Below the pieces are notes generated by a model, which made no database searches, had not been told where the DNA came from, and saw only the letters and a list, made by a program, of their open reading frames with translations. From Paucibacter sp963740455 (lineage in GTDB: Bacteria > Pseudomonadota > Gammaproteobacteria > Burkholderiales > Burkholderiaceae_C): a DNA stretch of 64,000 nt. How positions within the stretch are numbered: the stretch's first letter is position 1; each line of letters starts with the position of its first letter. Both the position numbers and the translations under genes were made by a program. The stretch covers positions 310,001-374,000 of the forward strand of contig CAVUEF010000006.1 in assembly GCA_963740455.1 (NCBI GenBank), in the 5' to 3' direction. Below are positions 15,281-24,728 of the stretch, piece after piece.

Positions 15281-15706
15281 CTACTTGGCGAACAGCTGGC
15301 CGATGTCTCCGAAGGCCTTGAACTCGAGCGCATTGCCGGCCGGGTCGAGGAAGAACATCGTCGCCTGCTCGCCGACCAGGCCCTTGAAGCGCACCTGCGG
15401 CTCGATCACGAATTTGGTGCCGGCGCCCTTGAGTTTGGCGGCCAGCGATTCCCATTCGGCCATCGGCAGGATGGCGCCAAAGTGACTCACCGGCACGTCC
15501 TCGCCGTCGACCTCGCTGGTGTGGCGGTGGCCGCACTCGTCTGGTGCCAGATGGGCAACGATCTGGTGGCCGTAGAAATCGAAGTCGACCCACTTGGGCG
15601 CGCTGCGACCCTCGCGGCAGCCGAGCAGTCCACCGTAGAAGCTGCGTGCAGCGGCGATGTCGTCGACAGGGAAGGCAAGGTGGAACAGGGCGGCTTGGGG
15701 TTTCAT
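15281..15706 (-). CDS. VOC family (glyoxalase/bleomycin-resistance fold) protein
   Basis: 141 residues from the ATG at 15706 (MKPQAALFH); an ATG at 15724 would add six residues. Paired beta-alpha-beta-beta-beta modules are evident: FHLAFPVDDIAAARSFYGGLLGC, then WVDFDFYGHQIVAHL, VSHFGAILPMAEW and FFLDPAGNALEFKAF. His, His and Glu in these strands are the usual metal ligands. The substrate cannot be told from sequence. It is a single gene, convergent with the metallopeptidase gene 79 bases away. Confidence 0.85.
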   Translation of the reverse strand: MKPQAALFHLAFPVDDIAAARSFYGGLLGCREGRSAPKWVDFDFYGHQIVAHLAPDECGHRHTSEVDGEDVPVSHFGAILPMAEWESLAAKLKGAGTKFVIEPQVRFKGLVGEQATMFFLDPAGNALEFKAFGDIGQLFAK

Positions 15707-15863
15707 GGCGAGCGGGAAAGGCAATGGTTGAGTGATGCTGGCGGCCTGCGTTGCCGGCGAGTTTGTCCCATCTAAGGCGCCGCGCTTTGGATCCAGTGCT
15801 ACCCCGGTGTTAGCCCAAAAAAATTCCGCTACGGTTCAGGCAGCGGATATTTCTTGATTTCAT

Positions 15864-15939
15864 TGGTGCCGGAGAAAGGAGTCGAACCCTCGACCTTCTC
15901 ATTACGAATGAGCTGCTCTACCAACTGAGCTACACCGGC
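15864..15939 (-). tRNA. tRNA-Thr, anticodon CGU
   Basis: 76 bases with CCA encoded. The acceptor starts GCCGGTG; the D arm is GCTCAGTTGGTAGAGC. The anticodon loop TTCGTAA reads CGU (codon ACG), and the T arm contains GGTTCGACTCC. All arms pair. Confidence 0.97.
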
Positions 15940-15997
15940 ACGCCAAGGCCGCGATTATAGCGATGGTCGTGCCGCTCTCCAGTTGCTCTGCACCTCG

Positions 15998-18673
15998 TCA
16001 CCCGGCTTGCAGCGCGTGCTCGACGATTTCACGCACGTTGGTCGACAGATCGGGCTTGGCGGCGACGCGGCTGATGGCCTCGCGCGCGGCACTGCGATAG
16101 GGCTCGGCCAACTTGGTCCACTGATCCATCACACGGGCCAGTCGTCCGGCGATTTGCGGGTTGAAGGCGTCCAGCTCCAGCACGCGGTCGGCCCAGAACA
16201 CATAGCCGGCGGCGTCGCTGCGATGGAAAGCGGCCGGGTTGAACAGGCACAGCGAGTAGATCAGGCTGCGCGCACGGTTCGGGTTCTTCAGCGAGAAGTC
16301 GGGATGCCGCAGCAACTGTTTGACGCCGGCGAACACCTGGCCATCGGATTCGGGCGAACGCGCCTGCAGTGCAAACCATTTGTCGATGACCAGGGGGTCG
16401 TGTCTGAACATGGCATGAAAGCGTTCGAGCGCTGGCTGCGCCAGGGCATGGCGCGCGAACACCAGCGCGCTCAGCGCGCCCATGCGCTCGGTCATATTGC
16501 CCGCCATCTTGAAGCGCTGGTAAGCGCGACCGGGCCAGACGTCGCTGCCGCTGCGAACGCCGTCCAACACCAGCATCTGCAACGCCAGATTGGCCAGCGC
16601 GCGCTTGCCCGATGACAGGACATCGGGCGTATAGCGTCCACCGACCTGATTGGCTTCGAACGCGGCCTGCCAATCCTGGCTCAGCGCCTGGGCGAGTTGC
16701 GAACGCATCGCCTCGACAACGGCGTGGATGCGCTGCGGATCGACCACCTCAAGCTGCTCGGCGATGTAGCCCTCGGTGGGCAAGGTCAAGGCCAGGGCCT
16801 TGAAAGCCGAATCGAGGTCCGGGTTGCGCAGCACGGCGCGCAGGCCGTCGATAAAGGCATCGTCGAGGGTCAGGTCTTGACCCGAGCGCACGGCTGCCAG
16901 CAAGCGGTTCAGCGCCAGGCGCTGGCCGGCTTCCCAGCGGTTGAAGGCATCAATGTCGTGTTGCAGCAGCACCAGCAAGTCGGCGTCGCTCAAGCCGTCG
17001 ATCAGGATCACCGGCGCCGAGAACTGACGCAGCAGCGAGGGCACGGGCGCCGCATCGATCCCAACGAAGGTGAAGCTCTGCTCGGACTGATCGAGTACCA
17101 GCACGCGCTCAAGTCCGGCGGGCTCGGCTTCGTCCTGCATCTGCAAGGGCAAGGCCTGACCCTGGCGGTTCAGCAAGCCCATGCGGATGGGGATGACTTG
17201 CGGCAGCTTGAGATCCTGGCCCGGTGTGGCGGGGCTGGCTTGCGCCAGTGCCAGCGTCCAGGTCTTGGCCTCGGCGTCGAAGCTGCCGCGCGCGTGCACG
17301 CGCGGCGTGCCGGCCTGCGCATACCAGCGCTTGAAATCAGCGAGGCGCGTGCTCAGCGCGCTGCCCGGGTTGGCGTCACTCAGGGCCTGTGCAAAGTCGT
17401 CGCAGGTGACAGCGTGGCCGTCGTGACGCTCGAAGTAGAGCGTCAGCCCCGCGGCAAAGCCGTCGCGGCCCACCAGGGTCTGCATCATGCGCACCACTTC
17501 CGCCCCTTTTTCGTAGACGGTAGGGGTGTAGAAATTGTCGATCTCTACATAGCTGTCGGGTCGCACCGGGTGCGCCATGGCGCCCGAGTCTTCGGGAAAT
17601 TGCATGGCGCGCAAATTGCGCACGGCCTCGATGCGCTTGACGGCGCGGGCCGATGGCGTGGCGGCCATGTCCATGCTGAATTCCTGGTCGCGGAACACGG
17701 TCAGGCCCTCTTTCAGGCTCAGTTGAAACCAGTCGCGGCAGGTCACGCGGTTGCCGGTCCAGTTGTGAAAATACTCGTGCGCGACGATGGATTCGATGCG
17801 GTCGAAGTCGGCATCGGTGGCGGTCGCGGGAGACACCAGCAAGGCCGAGGTATTGAAGATGTTGAGGCCCTTGTTCTCCATCGCGCCCATATTGAAGTCG
17901 CTCACCCCCACCACCATGAAGCGCTCCAGGTCGAGCGGCAGCTTGAAGCGTGCTTCATCCCAGGCAATGCTTGCCACCAGCGAGTTCAGGGCGTGTTCGG
18001 TCTTGTCGAGATCGCCGCGCCGCACATGGACCTGCAACAGATGCTCCTTGCCGGATCGGCTGATGATTCTTTGCTCGCGCGTCACCAGGTCGGCCGCCAC
18101 CAGCGCGAACAAGTAGCTGGGCTTGGGGAAGGGGTCGTGCCATTTGGCAAAGTGGCGGCCATTGTCGAGATCGCCTTGTTCAAGCAGGTTGCCGTTGGAC
18201 AGCAGCACCGGGTAGGCTGCCTTGTTGGCGCGCAAGGTGACGCTGTACACGGCCATCACGTCGGGGCGGTCCAGGAAGTAGGTGATGCGCCGAAAGCCCT
18301 GCGCCTCGCACTGCGTGAAGAAGCCGCCGCCCGAGGTGTACAGACCGTTCAACGAGGTGTTCTTGTCGGGCGCGCAGGTGTTGCGGATTTCGAGCATGAA
18401 CTCGTCGCTCGGCGTGTTGTCTATCACCAGCATGTCGCCCTCGACGCGGAACGACACGCTCTCGCCGTTGATGAGCACGCGCAACAGGGTCAGGCCTTGG
18501 CCGTGCAGCTTCAGCGCTTGGACGGGCGAGTCGGCATTTCGCTGGATCTGCATGCGGCTGGTGACCAAGGTCTTGGCCGGCTCCAGATCAAAGCTCAGAT
18601 CGACGGACTTGATCCAATAGGCCGGGGCGCTGTAGTCCTGACGGTGGATAGGGGGGGCAGTGCCTTCGCGCAT
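15998..18673 (-). CDS. pepN: Aminopeptidase N (M1 family)
   Basis: 891 residues, close to the family's 870-890. The catalytic domain has the exopeptidase motif GAMEN and the zinc site HEYFHNWTGNRV, with the second ligand Glu in KEGLTVFRDQEFS (about residues 260-325). The enzyme is cytosolic and releases amino-terminal residues from peptides. The carboxy-terminal helical superhelix typical of gamma-proteobacterial-type PepN follows. The start at 18673 is followed by MREGTAPPIHRQDY, usual for the family. The gene lies after prfB on the same strand, with a strong hairpin between them. Confidence 0.96.
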   Translation of the reverse strand: MREGTAPPIHRQDYSAPAYWIKSVDLSFDLEPAKTLVTSRMQIQRNADSPVQALKLHGQGLTLLRVLINGESVSFRVEGDMLVIDNTPSDEFMLEIRNTCAPDKNTSLNGLYTSGGGFFTQCEAQGFRRITYFLDRPDVMAVYSVTLRANKAAYPVLLSNGNLLEQGDLDNGRHFAKWHDPFPKPSYLFALVAADLVTREQRIISRSGKEHLLQVHVRRGDLDKTEHALNSLVASIAWDEARFKLPLDLERFMVVGVSDFNMGAMENKGLNIFNTSALLVSPATATDADFDRIESIVAHEYFHNWTGNRVTCRDWFQLSLKEGLTVFRDQEFSMDMAATPSARAVKRIEAVRNLRAMQFPEDSGAMAHPVRPDSYVEIDNFYTPTVYEKGAEVVRMMQTLVGRDGFAAGLTLYFERHDGHAVTCDDFAQALSDANPGSALSTRLADFKRWYAQAGTPRVHARGSFDAEAKTWTLALAQASPATPGQDLKLPQVIPIRMGLLNRQGQALPLQMQDEAEPAGLERVLVLDQSEQSFTFVGIDAAPVPSLLRQFSAPVILIDGLSDADLLVLLQHDIDAFNRWEAGQRLALNRLLAAVRSGQDLTLDDAFIDGLRAVLRNPDLDSAFKALALTLPTEGYIAEQLEVVDPQRIHAVVEAMRSQLAQALSQDWQAAFEANQVGGRYTPDVLSSGKRALANLALQMLVLDGVRSGSDVWPGRAYQRFKMAGNMTERMGALSALVFARHALAQPALERFHAMFRHDPLVIDKWFALQARSPESDGQVFAGVKQLLRHPDFSLKNPNRARSLIYSLCLFNPAAFHRSDAAGYVFWADRVLELDAFNPQIAGRLARVMDQWTKLAEPYRSAAREAISRVAAKPDLSTNVREIVEHALQAG

Positions 18674-18709
18674 GGGGACTCTCGGTAGGGATAGGGGTCA
18701 ATCGGGGAG

Positions 18710-18752
18710 GATGCTTTGCGGGGCGGCGCTGAGTGCCGCCCCGCAAAGCATC
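18710..18752 (-). terminator. 18-bp perfect hairpin at the prfB stop codon
   Basis: 18710-18727 pairs perfectly with 18735-18752 around a 7-base loop. The stem takes in the first bases of the prfB stop codon. The GC-rich core (GGGGCGGC) has an A+T-richer base. No U tract follows on the minus strand, so termination may be weak, Rho-assisted, or replaced by a role in message stability. Confidence 0.6.
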
Positions 18753-19855
18753 AAACGCTTTGTTTCAGGCTGGCAGTGATGAAGACGTCGAGGTCGCCAT
18801 CGAGCACTTTTTGCGTATTGGACATCTCGACGTTGGTGCGCAAGTCCTTGATGCGGCTCTGGTCGAGCACATAGGAGCGGATCTGATGACCCCAACCCAC
18901 ATCGGTCTTGGTGTCTTCGAGCTTTTGCGCCTCTTCCTGGCGCTTGCGCATCTCGTGGTCGTACAGGCGCGAACGCAGCCGCTTCCAGGCCACATCGCGG
19001 TTGCCGTGCTGGCTGCGGCCGTCCTGGCATTGCACGACGATGCCGGTCGGAATATGCGTGAGGCGCACCGCCGAATCGGTCTTGTTGATGTGCTGCCCGC
19101 CAGCGCCGCTGGCCCGGAAGGTGTCGGTGCGCACGTCGGACGGATTGATGTCGATCTCGATCGAGTCGTCGACTTCGGGGTAGACGAACAGGCTCGCAAA
19201 ACTGGTGTGGCGCCCGCCGGCTGAGTCGAACGGGCTCTTGCGTACCAGGCGGTGCACGCCGGTTTCGGTTCGCAAGTGACCGAAGGCGTATTCGCCTTCG
19301 ACCTTGATGGTGGCGCTCTTGATGCCAGCGATGTCGCCGGGCGTTTCGTCTTCCAGCGTGGCCTTGAAGCCTTTGCGTTCGCAATATTTCAGATACTGGC
19401 GCAGCAGCATGCTGGCCCAGTCGCAGGCCTCGGTGCCGCCGGCGCCGGCCTGGATGTCGATGAAGCAGTTGCTGGGATCGGCCGGGTTGTTGAACATGCG
19501 GCGAAATTCCAGTTGCTCGACGGCTTCGCGCAGCACACTGGCGTCGGCTTCGATGGACTGCAGCGAGGCCAGATCCTCGTCTTCCTTGACCATTTCGAAC
19601 AACTCGAAGTTGTCGGCGATATGGCTGTCCAGGTGGTCGATGGTTTGCACCACCGTTTCCAGGGTCTTTTTCTCGCGACCCAACTCCTGGGCCCGCTTGG
19701 GTTCGTTCCAGACGCTGGGGTTTTCGAGGGCGGCGTTGACTTCGTTCAGGCGCAGGGCCTTGCGGTCGTAGTCAAAGATACCCCCTTAGCGCGTCGGTGC
19801 GCGCTTTGAGGTCGGTCAGCAAGTTGCCGATCGCATTGATACGTTCGATTTCCAT
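18751..19855 (-). CDS. prfB: Peptide chain release factor 2, with programmed +1 frameshift
   Basis: Translation starts at the ATG 19855 (MEIERINAIGNLLTDLKAR). It reaches an in-frame UGA as codon 28 (19774-19772) and continues in the +1 frame as DYDRKALRLNEVNAAL to the stop at 18751. The product is about 367 residues. The GGQ loop (RASGAGGQHINKTDSAV) that enters the peptidyl-transferase centre is present. The tripeptide region that reads UGA/UAA lies in the SPFDSAGG segment. RF2 thus controls its own synthesis by the efficiency of UGA reading. Confidence 0.97.
19772..19786 (-). promoter_or_regulatory. RF2 autoregulatory frameshift site
   Basis: The site reads AGG GGG TAT CTT TGA C: a Shine-Dalgarno-like AGGGGG 3 bases before the slippery CTT, then UGA C. 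It matches the classic bacterial prfB recoding signal. When RF2 is scarce, ribosomes slip +1 from CUU to UUU and bypass the stop. Confidence 0.96.
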
Positions 19856-19921
19856 GAGGTTCGCCGTTGGCTGAAAGTGCGATTTTCTCATGCTCACCGC
19901 TCTGGCGCGGTTTGCGCTGCT

Positions 19922-20851
19922 TCAGGCGGCCAGCAAGAACGCTTCAATGGCCGACGCCAAGGCCTGCGGCTGGTCATGGTGCAGCATGTGGCCACAGTCG
20001 CTCAGCACCACTTGGCTGACCTGGGGCACCACGCCAAGGCGCACCTCAAATTCGGCGTGCGAATAGCGTCCACCCCAGTATTTGCTGATGTCGGTGTCGG
20101 CGCCTTCCACCCAGAGCAAGGGCGCCTGGATCAATTTCCAGCCTTCGAGGATTTCGTCCTTGCGGTAGAGCACCGGATTGGTCCGCTTGTGCGCCGGGTC
20201 GCCCTGGATATGCCACTGGCCGTCGTCATGCAAGCGCGACCAATGCGGCGCCAGCCAGTCGGCCTTGGCGGCGCTCAGGCGCGGGTTGTTCTGGCGCAGC
20301 CGCTCGGCCACCAGCGCCACGCTGTCGTAGGTCCTCAGGCGTTGCGGGGTCTTCAACTCGTCGAGCCAATGAGCCAATCGCTTGGGCGCATGGTGCGCAC
20401 GCGCTTCCGGCAAGCCAAAGCCCTCCAGATTGATCAGCTTGCGCACACGCTCGGGGCGCACGCCGGCATAGCTCATCACCACATTGCCGCCCATGCTGTG
20501 GCCGACCAGATCGACCCTGCTCGCGGGGGTCAGACCGAGCTCGGCGCTGTCGAGCAAGGCGTCCAGATCGCCCAGGTAATCGGGGAACCAATAGCTGTCG
20601 GTGGCCGGCGCCTCGGTCAAGCCATAGCCGCGCCAGTCGGGAGCGATCACGAGGCGGTCGTGCTCGAGCGCGTCGACGACGAACTGGTACGACGCGCTCA
20701 CGTCCATCCAGCCATGCAGCATCACCAGCGGCGGTGTCTGCGGCGTCACGAGCGTTGCATCGCCCCATACATGGGCATGGTAGACAAGCCCGCGCAGCGG
20801 CACAAAAACACTGCGCGCGGCGCGGCGCGGCGAATAGATTGCTTGGTTCAT
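19922..20851 (-). CDS. Alpha/beta hydrolase
   Basis: 309 residues from the ATG at 20851 (MNQAIYSPRRAAR); the open frame upstream is antisense to the GNAT gene and was dropped. The fold shows an oxyanion region MLHGWMDVSASYQF, a nucleophile elbow GHSMGG (Ser) and LVIAPDWRGYGLTEAP. The acid is probably in LLWVEGADTDISK and the base in SDCGHMLHHDQP. The enzyme class (esterase, lipase or other hydrolase) cannot be assigned. The gene is divergent from the acetyltransferase gene 61 bases away. Confidence 0.9.
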   Translation of the reverse strand: MNQAIYSPRRAARSVFVPLRGLVYHAHVWGDATLVTPQTPPLVMLHGWMDVSASYQFVVDALEHDRLVIAPDWRGYGLTEAPATDSYWFPDYLGDLDALLDSAELGLTPASRVDLVGHSMGGNVVMSYAGVRPERVRKLINLEGFGLPEARAHHAPKRLAHWLDELKTPQRLRTYDSVALVAERLRQNNPRLSAAKADWLAPHWSRLHDDGQWHIQGDPAHKRTNPVLYRKDEILEGWKLIQAPLLWVEGADTDISKYWGGRYSHAEFEVRLGVVPQVSQVVLSDCGHMLHHDQPQALASAIEAFLLAA

Positions 20852-20912
20852 GTCGCGCATGCTACGGCCTGCGTGCCAGGCACGGCTGTCCGCACAGTGA
20901 CAGAATGGCCGG

Positions 20913-21407
20913 ATGACAACACTTGATCCAACCCCCACATTGCGAGCCGCAACCCGCGACGACGTGCCCGCCATCGTCGGCTTGATTCGCGAGCTGGCCG
21001 AATTCGAGCGCTTGAGCCATCTGGTGCAGGCGACACCTGACACCTTGCTGCCACACTTGTTCGGTGAGCGACCGGTGGCAGAAGCCTTGGTGGCCGAAGC
21101 GCAGGGCGAGATCGTGGCCTTTGCGCTGTTCTTCACCAACTTCAGCACTTTTCTGGCCAAGCCGGGGCTGTATCTCGAAGACCTGTATGTGAAGCCGTCC
21201 CGGCGTGGCGCCGGCGTGGGCCGCTCGCTGCTGGTGCGCCTGGCGCAGATCGCGGTTGAGCGCGACTATGGCCGCTTCGAGTGGAGCGTGCTCGAGTGGA
21301 ACGAGGCGGCGATCGGCTTCTATCAAAAGATGGGCGCCAGCCTGATGCACGACTGGCGCATCTGCCGGGTTTCGGGCGAGACGCTGCAGCAGATGGGAGC
21401 GAAGTGA
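20913..21407 (+). CDS. GNAT family N-acetyltransferase
   Basis: 164 residues. Acetyl-CoA binding motif A is LYLEDLYVKPSRRGAGVGRSLL (about 108-129, R/Q-x-x-G-x-G/A). The motif B region WSVLEWNEAAIGFYQKMGA follows. The pattern is like diamine acetyltransferase (SSAT) relatives. The acceptor is not predictable. It is a single-domain cytosolic enzyme, divergent from the hydrolase. Confidence 0.9.
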   Translation: MTTLDPTPTLRAATRDDVPAIVGLIRELAEFERLSHLVQATPDTLLPHLFGERPVAEALVAEAQGEIVAFALFFTNFSTFLAKPGLYLEDLYVKPSRRGAGVGRSLLVRLAQIAVERDYGRFEWSVLEWNEAAIGFYQKMGASLMHDWRICRVSGETLQQMGAK

Positions 21408-21546
21408 GCCCGGCTTGTCGACACGACGTCGCAATGTTGGACGCCGGTCTGACTGACCCTGGGGGCAATCCACCTCTCGCCAAATCCTGCCAAATGAGTA
21501 GCATGGGCCTGGGGTCGATCAGACCTCGGCAGCAGGAGCGCCATTG

Positions 21547-23256
21547 ATGCCGACGCATGAACCCAGGCAGGTCGAAACGCATGACGCCTATGCTCAGCTG
21601 CATGCGCAGTTTCGCTGGGCCGTGCCGACCGAATTCAATCTGGCCGAGGTGTGCTGCGCGCGTTGGGCGCGCCTCACGCCGCACGCGGTCGCGATCCGCT
21701 ACGAGCATGAAGATGGCGCCCGCGCCAACTACAGCTTTGCGCAGTTGCAGCAGTCTGCCAATCAATTGAGCATGGCCTTGCGCCGCCAAGGGGTGGAGCG
21801 CGGCGACCGCGTCGCCGTGGTGATGCCGCAGCGCTTCGAGACCGCCGTGGCGCATATGGCGCTGTACCAACTCGGCGCGGTGGCCATGCCCTTGTCGATG
21901 CTGTTCGGCCCCGAGGCGCTGGAATACCGGCTGAACAACAGCGAGGCCGTGCTGGCCATCGCCGACGAGTCCAGCATCGCCAATGTGCGTGCGGCGCGGC
22001 GCAACTGCCCCGATCTGGGCTGTGTGATTGCGGTGGGTCGGGCGGCAGGCAACGGCGATCTGGACTGGGACAAGGCGCTGGAGCGCGAGTCAACGCGCTT
22101 CACGGCCGAACTGACGAGCGCCGACGATGCCGCCTTGCTGATCTACACCAGCGGCACGACCGGCCCGCCCAAGGGCGCCTTGTTGCCGCACCGTGCCTTG
22201 ATCGGCAATCTGACCGGCTTTGTGGCAAGCCAGAACTGGTTCGGATTCAATGAGCCCGACGAGTCCTCGCAGGCGGTGTTCTGGAGCCCGGCCGACTGGG
22301 CCTGGACCGGCGGCCTGATGGATGCCTTGCTTCCCACGCTCTACTTCGGCCGCCCCATCGTTGCCTATCAGGGGCGCTTCACGCCTGAGAAGGCGTTCGA
22401 GCTGTTGCAGCGCCATGCGATCACGCACAGTTTCTTGTTCCCCACTGCGCTGAAGGCGATGATGAAGGCCGTGCCCAAGCCCCGGCAGCGTTTTTCAGTC
22501 AAGCTGCATGCCTTGATGAGCGCCGGCGAGGCGGTGGGTGACGCCGTCTTTGCGTATTGCCGTGACGAACTTGGTGTCACCGTGAACGAGATGTTCGGCC
22601 AGACCGAAATCAACTACATCGTCGGCAACTGCTCACGGTTCTGGCCGGCCAAGCCCGGCAGCATGGGCCGCGCCTATCCGGGCCATCGCGTCGCGGTGCT
22701 CGACGACGCGGGGCGCGAATGCGCGGTCGGTGTGCCCGGGGATGTGTCGGTGCATCGTCGCGACATTCACGGACACCGCGACCCGGTGTTCTTCCTGGGC
22801 TACTGGAAAGACGAGCCGGCCACGCTGGCCAAGTTCACCGGCGACGCCGACAACTCATGGTGCCGCACCGGCGACATGGCCACCCGCGACAAGGACGGCT
22901 ACCTCTGGTATCAGGGCCGCAGCGACGACGTGTTCAAGGCCGCCGGCTACCGCATCGGCCCGAGCGAGATCGAGAACTGCCTGGTCAAACACCCGGCGGT
23001 GGCGAACGCCGCCGTGGTGCCCAAGCCCGACCTGGAGCGCGGCGCGCTGGTCAAAGCCTATGTGGTGCTGGCCGATGGATTCGAGGGCAGCGAGGCCTTG
23101 ATCGAGCAATTGCAGCAGCATGTGCGCGGCAAGCTCGCGCCCTACGAATATCCGAAGGAAATCGAGTTCATTGCGGCCCTGCCGATGACCACCACCGGCA
23201 AGGTGCAGCGCCGCGTGCTGCGGCTGCGGGAAGAGCAGCGTGCCCAGGGCGGCTAG
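21547..23256 (+). CDS. AMP-forming acyl-CoA synthetase (ANL superfamily, medium-chain type)
   Basis: 569 residues from the ATG at 21547, preceded by AGGAG; a TTG three bases earlier is less likely. The AMP-binding P-loop is YTSGTTGPPKGAL (about 200-212). Also present are NEMFGQTE (A5), SWCRTGDMATRDKDGYLWYQGRSDDVFKAAGYRIGP (A7-A8) and the catalytic lysine near PMTTTGKVQRRVLR (A10). The enzyme activates a carboxylic acid with ATP to the CoA thioester. WSPADWAWTGGLMDALLP is typical of the acetyl/medium-chain acyl group. Its stop overlaps the end of the convergent secreted-protein gene. Confidence 0.92.
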   Translation: MPTHEPRQVETHDAYAQLHAQFRWAVPTEFNLAEVCCARWARLTPHAVAIRYEHEDGARANYSFAQLQQSANQLSMALRRQGVERGDRVAVVMPQRFETAVAHMALYQLGAVAMPLSMLFGPEALEYRLNNSEAVLAIADESSIANVRAARRNCPDLGCVIAVGRAAGNGDLDWDKALERESTRFTAELTSADDAALLIYTSGTTGPPKGALLPHRALIGNLTGFVASQNWFGFNEPDESSQAVFWSPADWAWTGGLMDALLPTLYFGRPIVAYQGRFTPEKAFELLQRHAITHSFLFPTALKAMMKAVPKPRQRFSVKLHALMSAGEAVGDAVFAYCRDELGVTVNEMFGQTEINYIVGNCSRFWPAKPGSMGRAYPGHRVAVLDDAGRECAVGVPGDVSVHRRDIHGHRDPVFFLGYWKDEPATLAKFTGDADNSWCRTGDMATRDKDGYLWYQGRSDDVFKAAGYRIGPSEIENCLVKHPAVANAAVVPKPDLERGALVKAYVVLADGFEGSEALIEQLQQHVRGKLAPYEYPKEIEFIAALPMTTTGKVQRRVLRLREEQRAQGG

Positions 23257-24008
23257 GGTCGGCGCAGCAGCCGAACGCTCAAACGGGTATCGGCAGGCGC
23301 GACGAGCCGTGCCGCATCGGGCCAGCGCTCCTCGCCGCTGAGGCTGGTGCAAACCCTGGCAGGCTCCTGCGCCGAGGCATTCGTCTCCTGGTCCCCAGGG
23401 TTGGCCGTGAGCGGCACGGCCCACATCTGGCCCTGATCGGGCCACTCGAGTTCCCAGTTCGGCTGGCTGCTGCAAATGCGCACCGACTCGATAGGCGGGA
23501 ATATCCAACGTACATACCAGGGCAACAACTCGGAGCGCATTTTGCGTGCCGCCGCAACGGTACGCCTGACCATCGCCATGTCCAGCTGATCCGGGCCATA
23601 GGTCAATGCGACGTCGGCCTCGATGCGCAGGCTGCCCTTGGGCAAATCGGTCGCGAGATCGGCGTCCTTGGCCTCTTCCGTCGTCAGCACCGGCAGCTTG
23701 ATGCGGCCGTCGGCGTCAAGATCGATCGAGACAGCCCGCTCTGCGGTCAATACCGCCACCTTGGTGGCTTGCATGCGTTTGCCCGACGAGTTGCTGATGA
23801 GTCGAAAGTCGGCCTTGAACAAGCCCTCGCCGTATTGCACAAAGCCCCGCAGCAATTGGTTCAGTCCCGCATAGGGTACGACGGCCTTGTCGCGCGTGAC
23901 GGTCACTTCCACCGTCGCGAGCCGCTCGACCCCGAGCTTGCTGTCGGATTGCTGGGCAAGTGCTGCGGCGCAGGCGCAGTAGCACAAGGTCAAGAGAATG
24001 CGTTTCAT
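23253..24008 (-). CDS. Secreted protein of unknown function
   Basis: 251 residues from the ATG at 24008. A signal peptide MKRILLTLCYCACAAALAQ is followed by a periplasmic domain with VVPYAGLNQLLRGF, a basic surface strand and DADGRIKLPVLTTEEAKDADL. The pattern is weakly like DUF2987 proteins, but I would not assign it. The carboxy-terminal third (about 160-250) is Pro/Trp/Glu-rich. It is last in a four-gene minus-strand operon with a TonB-like anchored protein, an HTH regulator and a DUF2975 protein, and overlaps the acyl-CoA synthetase gene tail to tail by 4 bases. Confidence 0.7.
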   Translation of the reverse strand: MKRILLTLCYCACAAALAQQSDSKLGVERLATVEVTVTRDKAVVPYAGLNQLLRGFVQYGEGLFKADFRLISNSSGKRMQATKVAVLTAERAVSIDLDADGRIKLPVLTTEEAKDADLATDLPKGSLRIEADVALTYGPDQLDMAMVRRTVAAARKMRSELLPWYVRWIFPPIESVRICSSQPNWELEWPDQGQMWAVPLTANPGDQETNASAQEPARVCTSLSGEERWPDAARLVAPADTRLSVRLLRRP

Positions 24009-24068
24009 GGTCTGTGGCGAATCGGTAGGAGTGTTTGGGATGAAGCCCTGCTTGGGGTGGCGCAATGC

Positions 24069-24728
24069 TCATCGAATGCATTTGCTGACCAGACCCGGCG
24101 TCTGCTTGATGCCTTCGTTGAAGGGGTCGAGTTGCGCCGCGCGCGTTCGCCGGACCTCAACGCAATTCTTGCCGCGACGAATCCGCCAACCGTTCGAGTC
24201 GATGCGCTCCTCGCGCAAGCCGTTGTCGGTGCCCAGGTCGCTGGCCATGCGTTCGCCAAAGTCCAGGCTCGGCGTATTCGCGCGGCGGTCGTCGCGGGCC
24301 GGATTGCGCACCGCTTGCGAGGCGGCGCCAGCCGGCAGACTCAGACGCAGCGGCGCTGGCTGCTGCTCAGCGAGCCACTGCGCTGCACCGACCGGCGCGG
24401 CCCGGGCATTGCCTGGTTCGATGGGAGCGATAGTCAAGGTGGGCACTTCGATGCTCAGTGGCGCTACGCTGATCGGCGTGGGCAGCAAGTTCCTGGTGGT
24501 GAAGGATTCAGCGCGCTCGGCGCGGGGCTGACTCGGGATGAGACGTACCAAAAAACGCTCGCGCTCGGTTTGTGTACGCACCAGCCGATGGCCCAAGGTC
24601 TGACTCAGCAGCCAGAGCAATAGGGCGTGCAAGCCGATCACCAGCAGCGCAACCTGATAGCGACGACGCGCAGGGCCGGGCGGCCAGCGTTGCCCGGTGT
24701 GGCCAAGGCCGCCGTCAAAGGCCTTCAT
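24069..24728 (-). CDS. Membrane-anchored protein with TonB-like architecture, unknown function
   Basis: 219 residues from the ATG at 24728; an ATG at 24767 is also possible. A basic amino terminus, one membrane segment (YQVALLVIGLHALLLWLLSQ) and a long Pro/Ala/Arg-rich periplasmic stretch lead to a short folded end. That end reads NGWRIRRGKNCVEVRRTR and has two cysteines. The layout resembles TonB or energy-transducer-like anchored proteins, but no TonB carboxy domain can be recognised. The start overlaps the HTH gene by 14 bases. Confidence 0.65.
   Translation of the reverse strand: MKAFDGGLGHTGQRWPPGPARRRYQVALLVIGLHALLLWLLSQTLGHRLVRTQTERERFLVRLIPSQPRAERAESFTTRNLLPTPISVAPLSIEVPTLTIAPIEPGNARAAPVGAAQWLAEQQPAPLRLSLPAGAASQAVRNPARDDRRANTPSLDFGERMASDLGTDNGLREERIDSNGWRIRRGKNCVEVRRTRAAQLDPFNEGIKQTPGLVSKCIR

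Noticed and set aside
16697..18688. 663-codon plus-strand frame opposite pepN
   Set aside because: Antisense shadow of a complete, strongly conserved aminopeptidase N; no family-like sequence.
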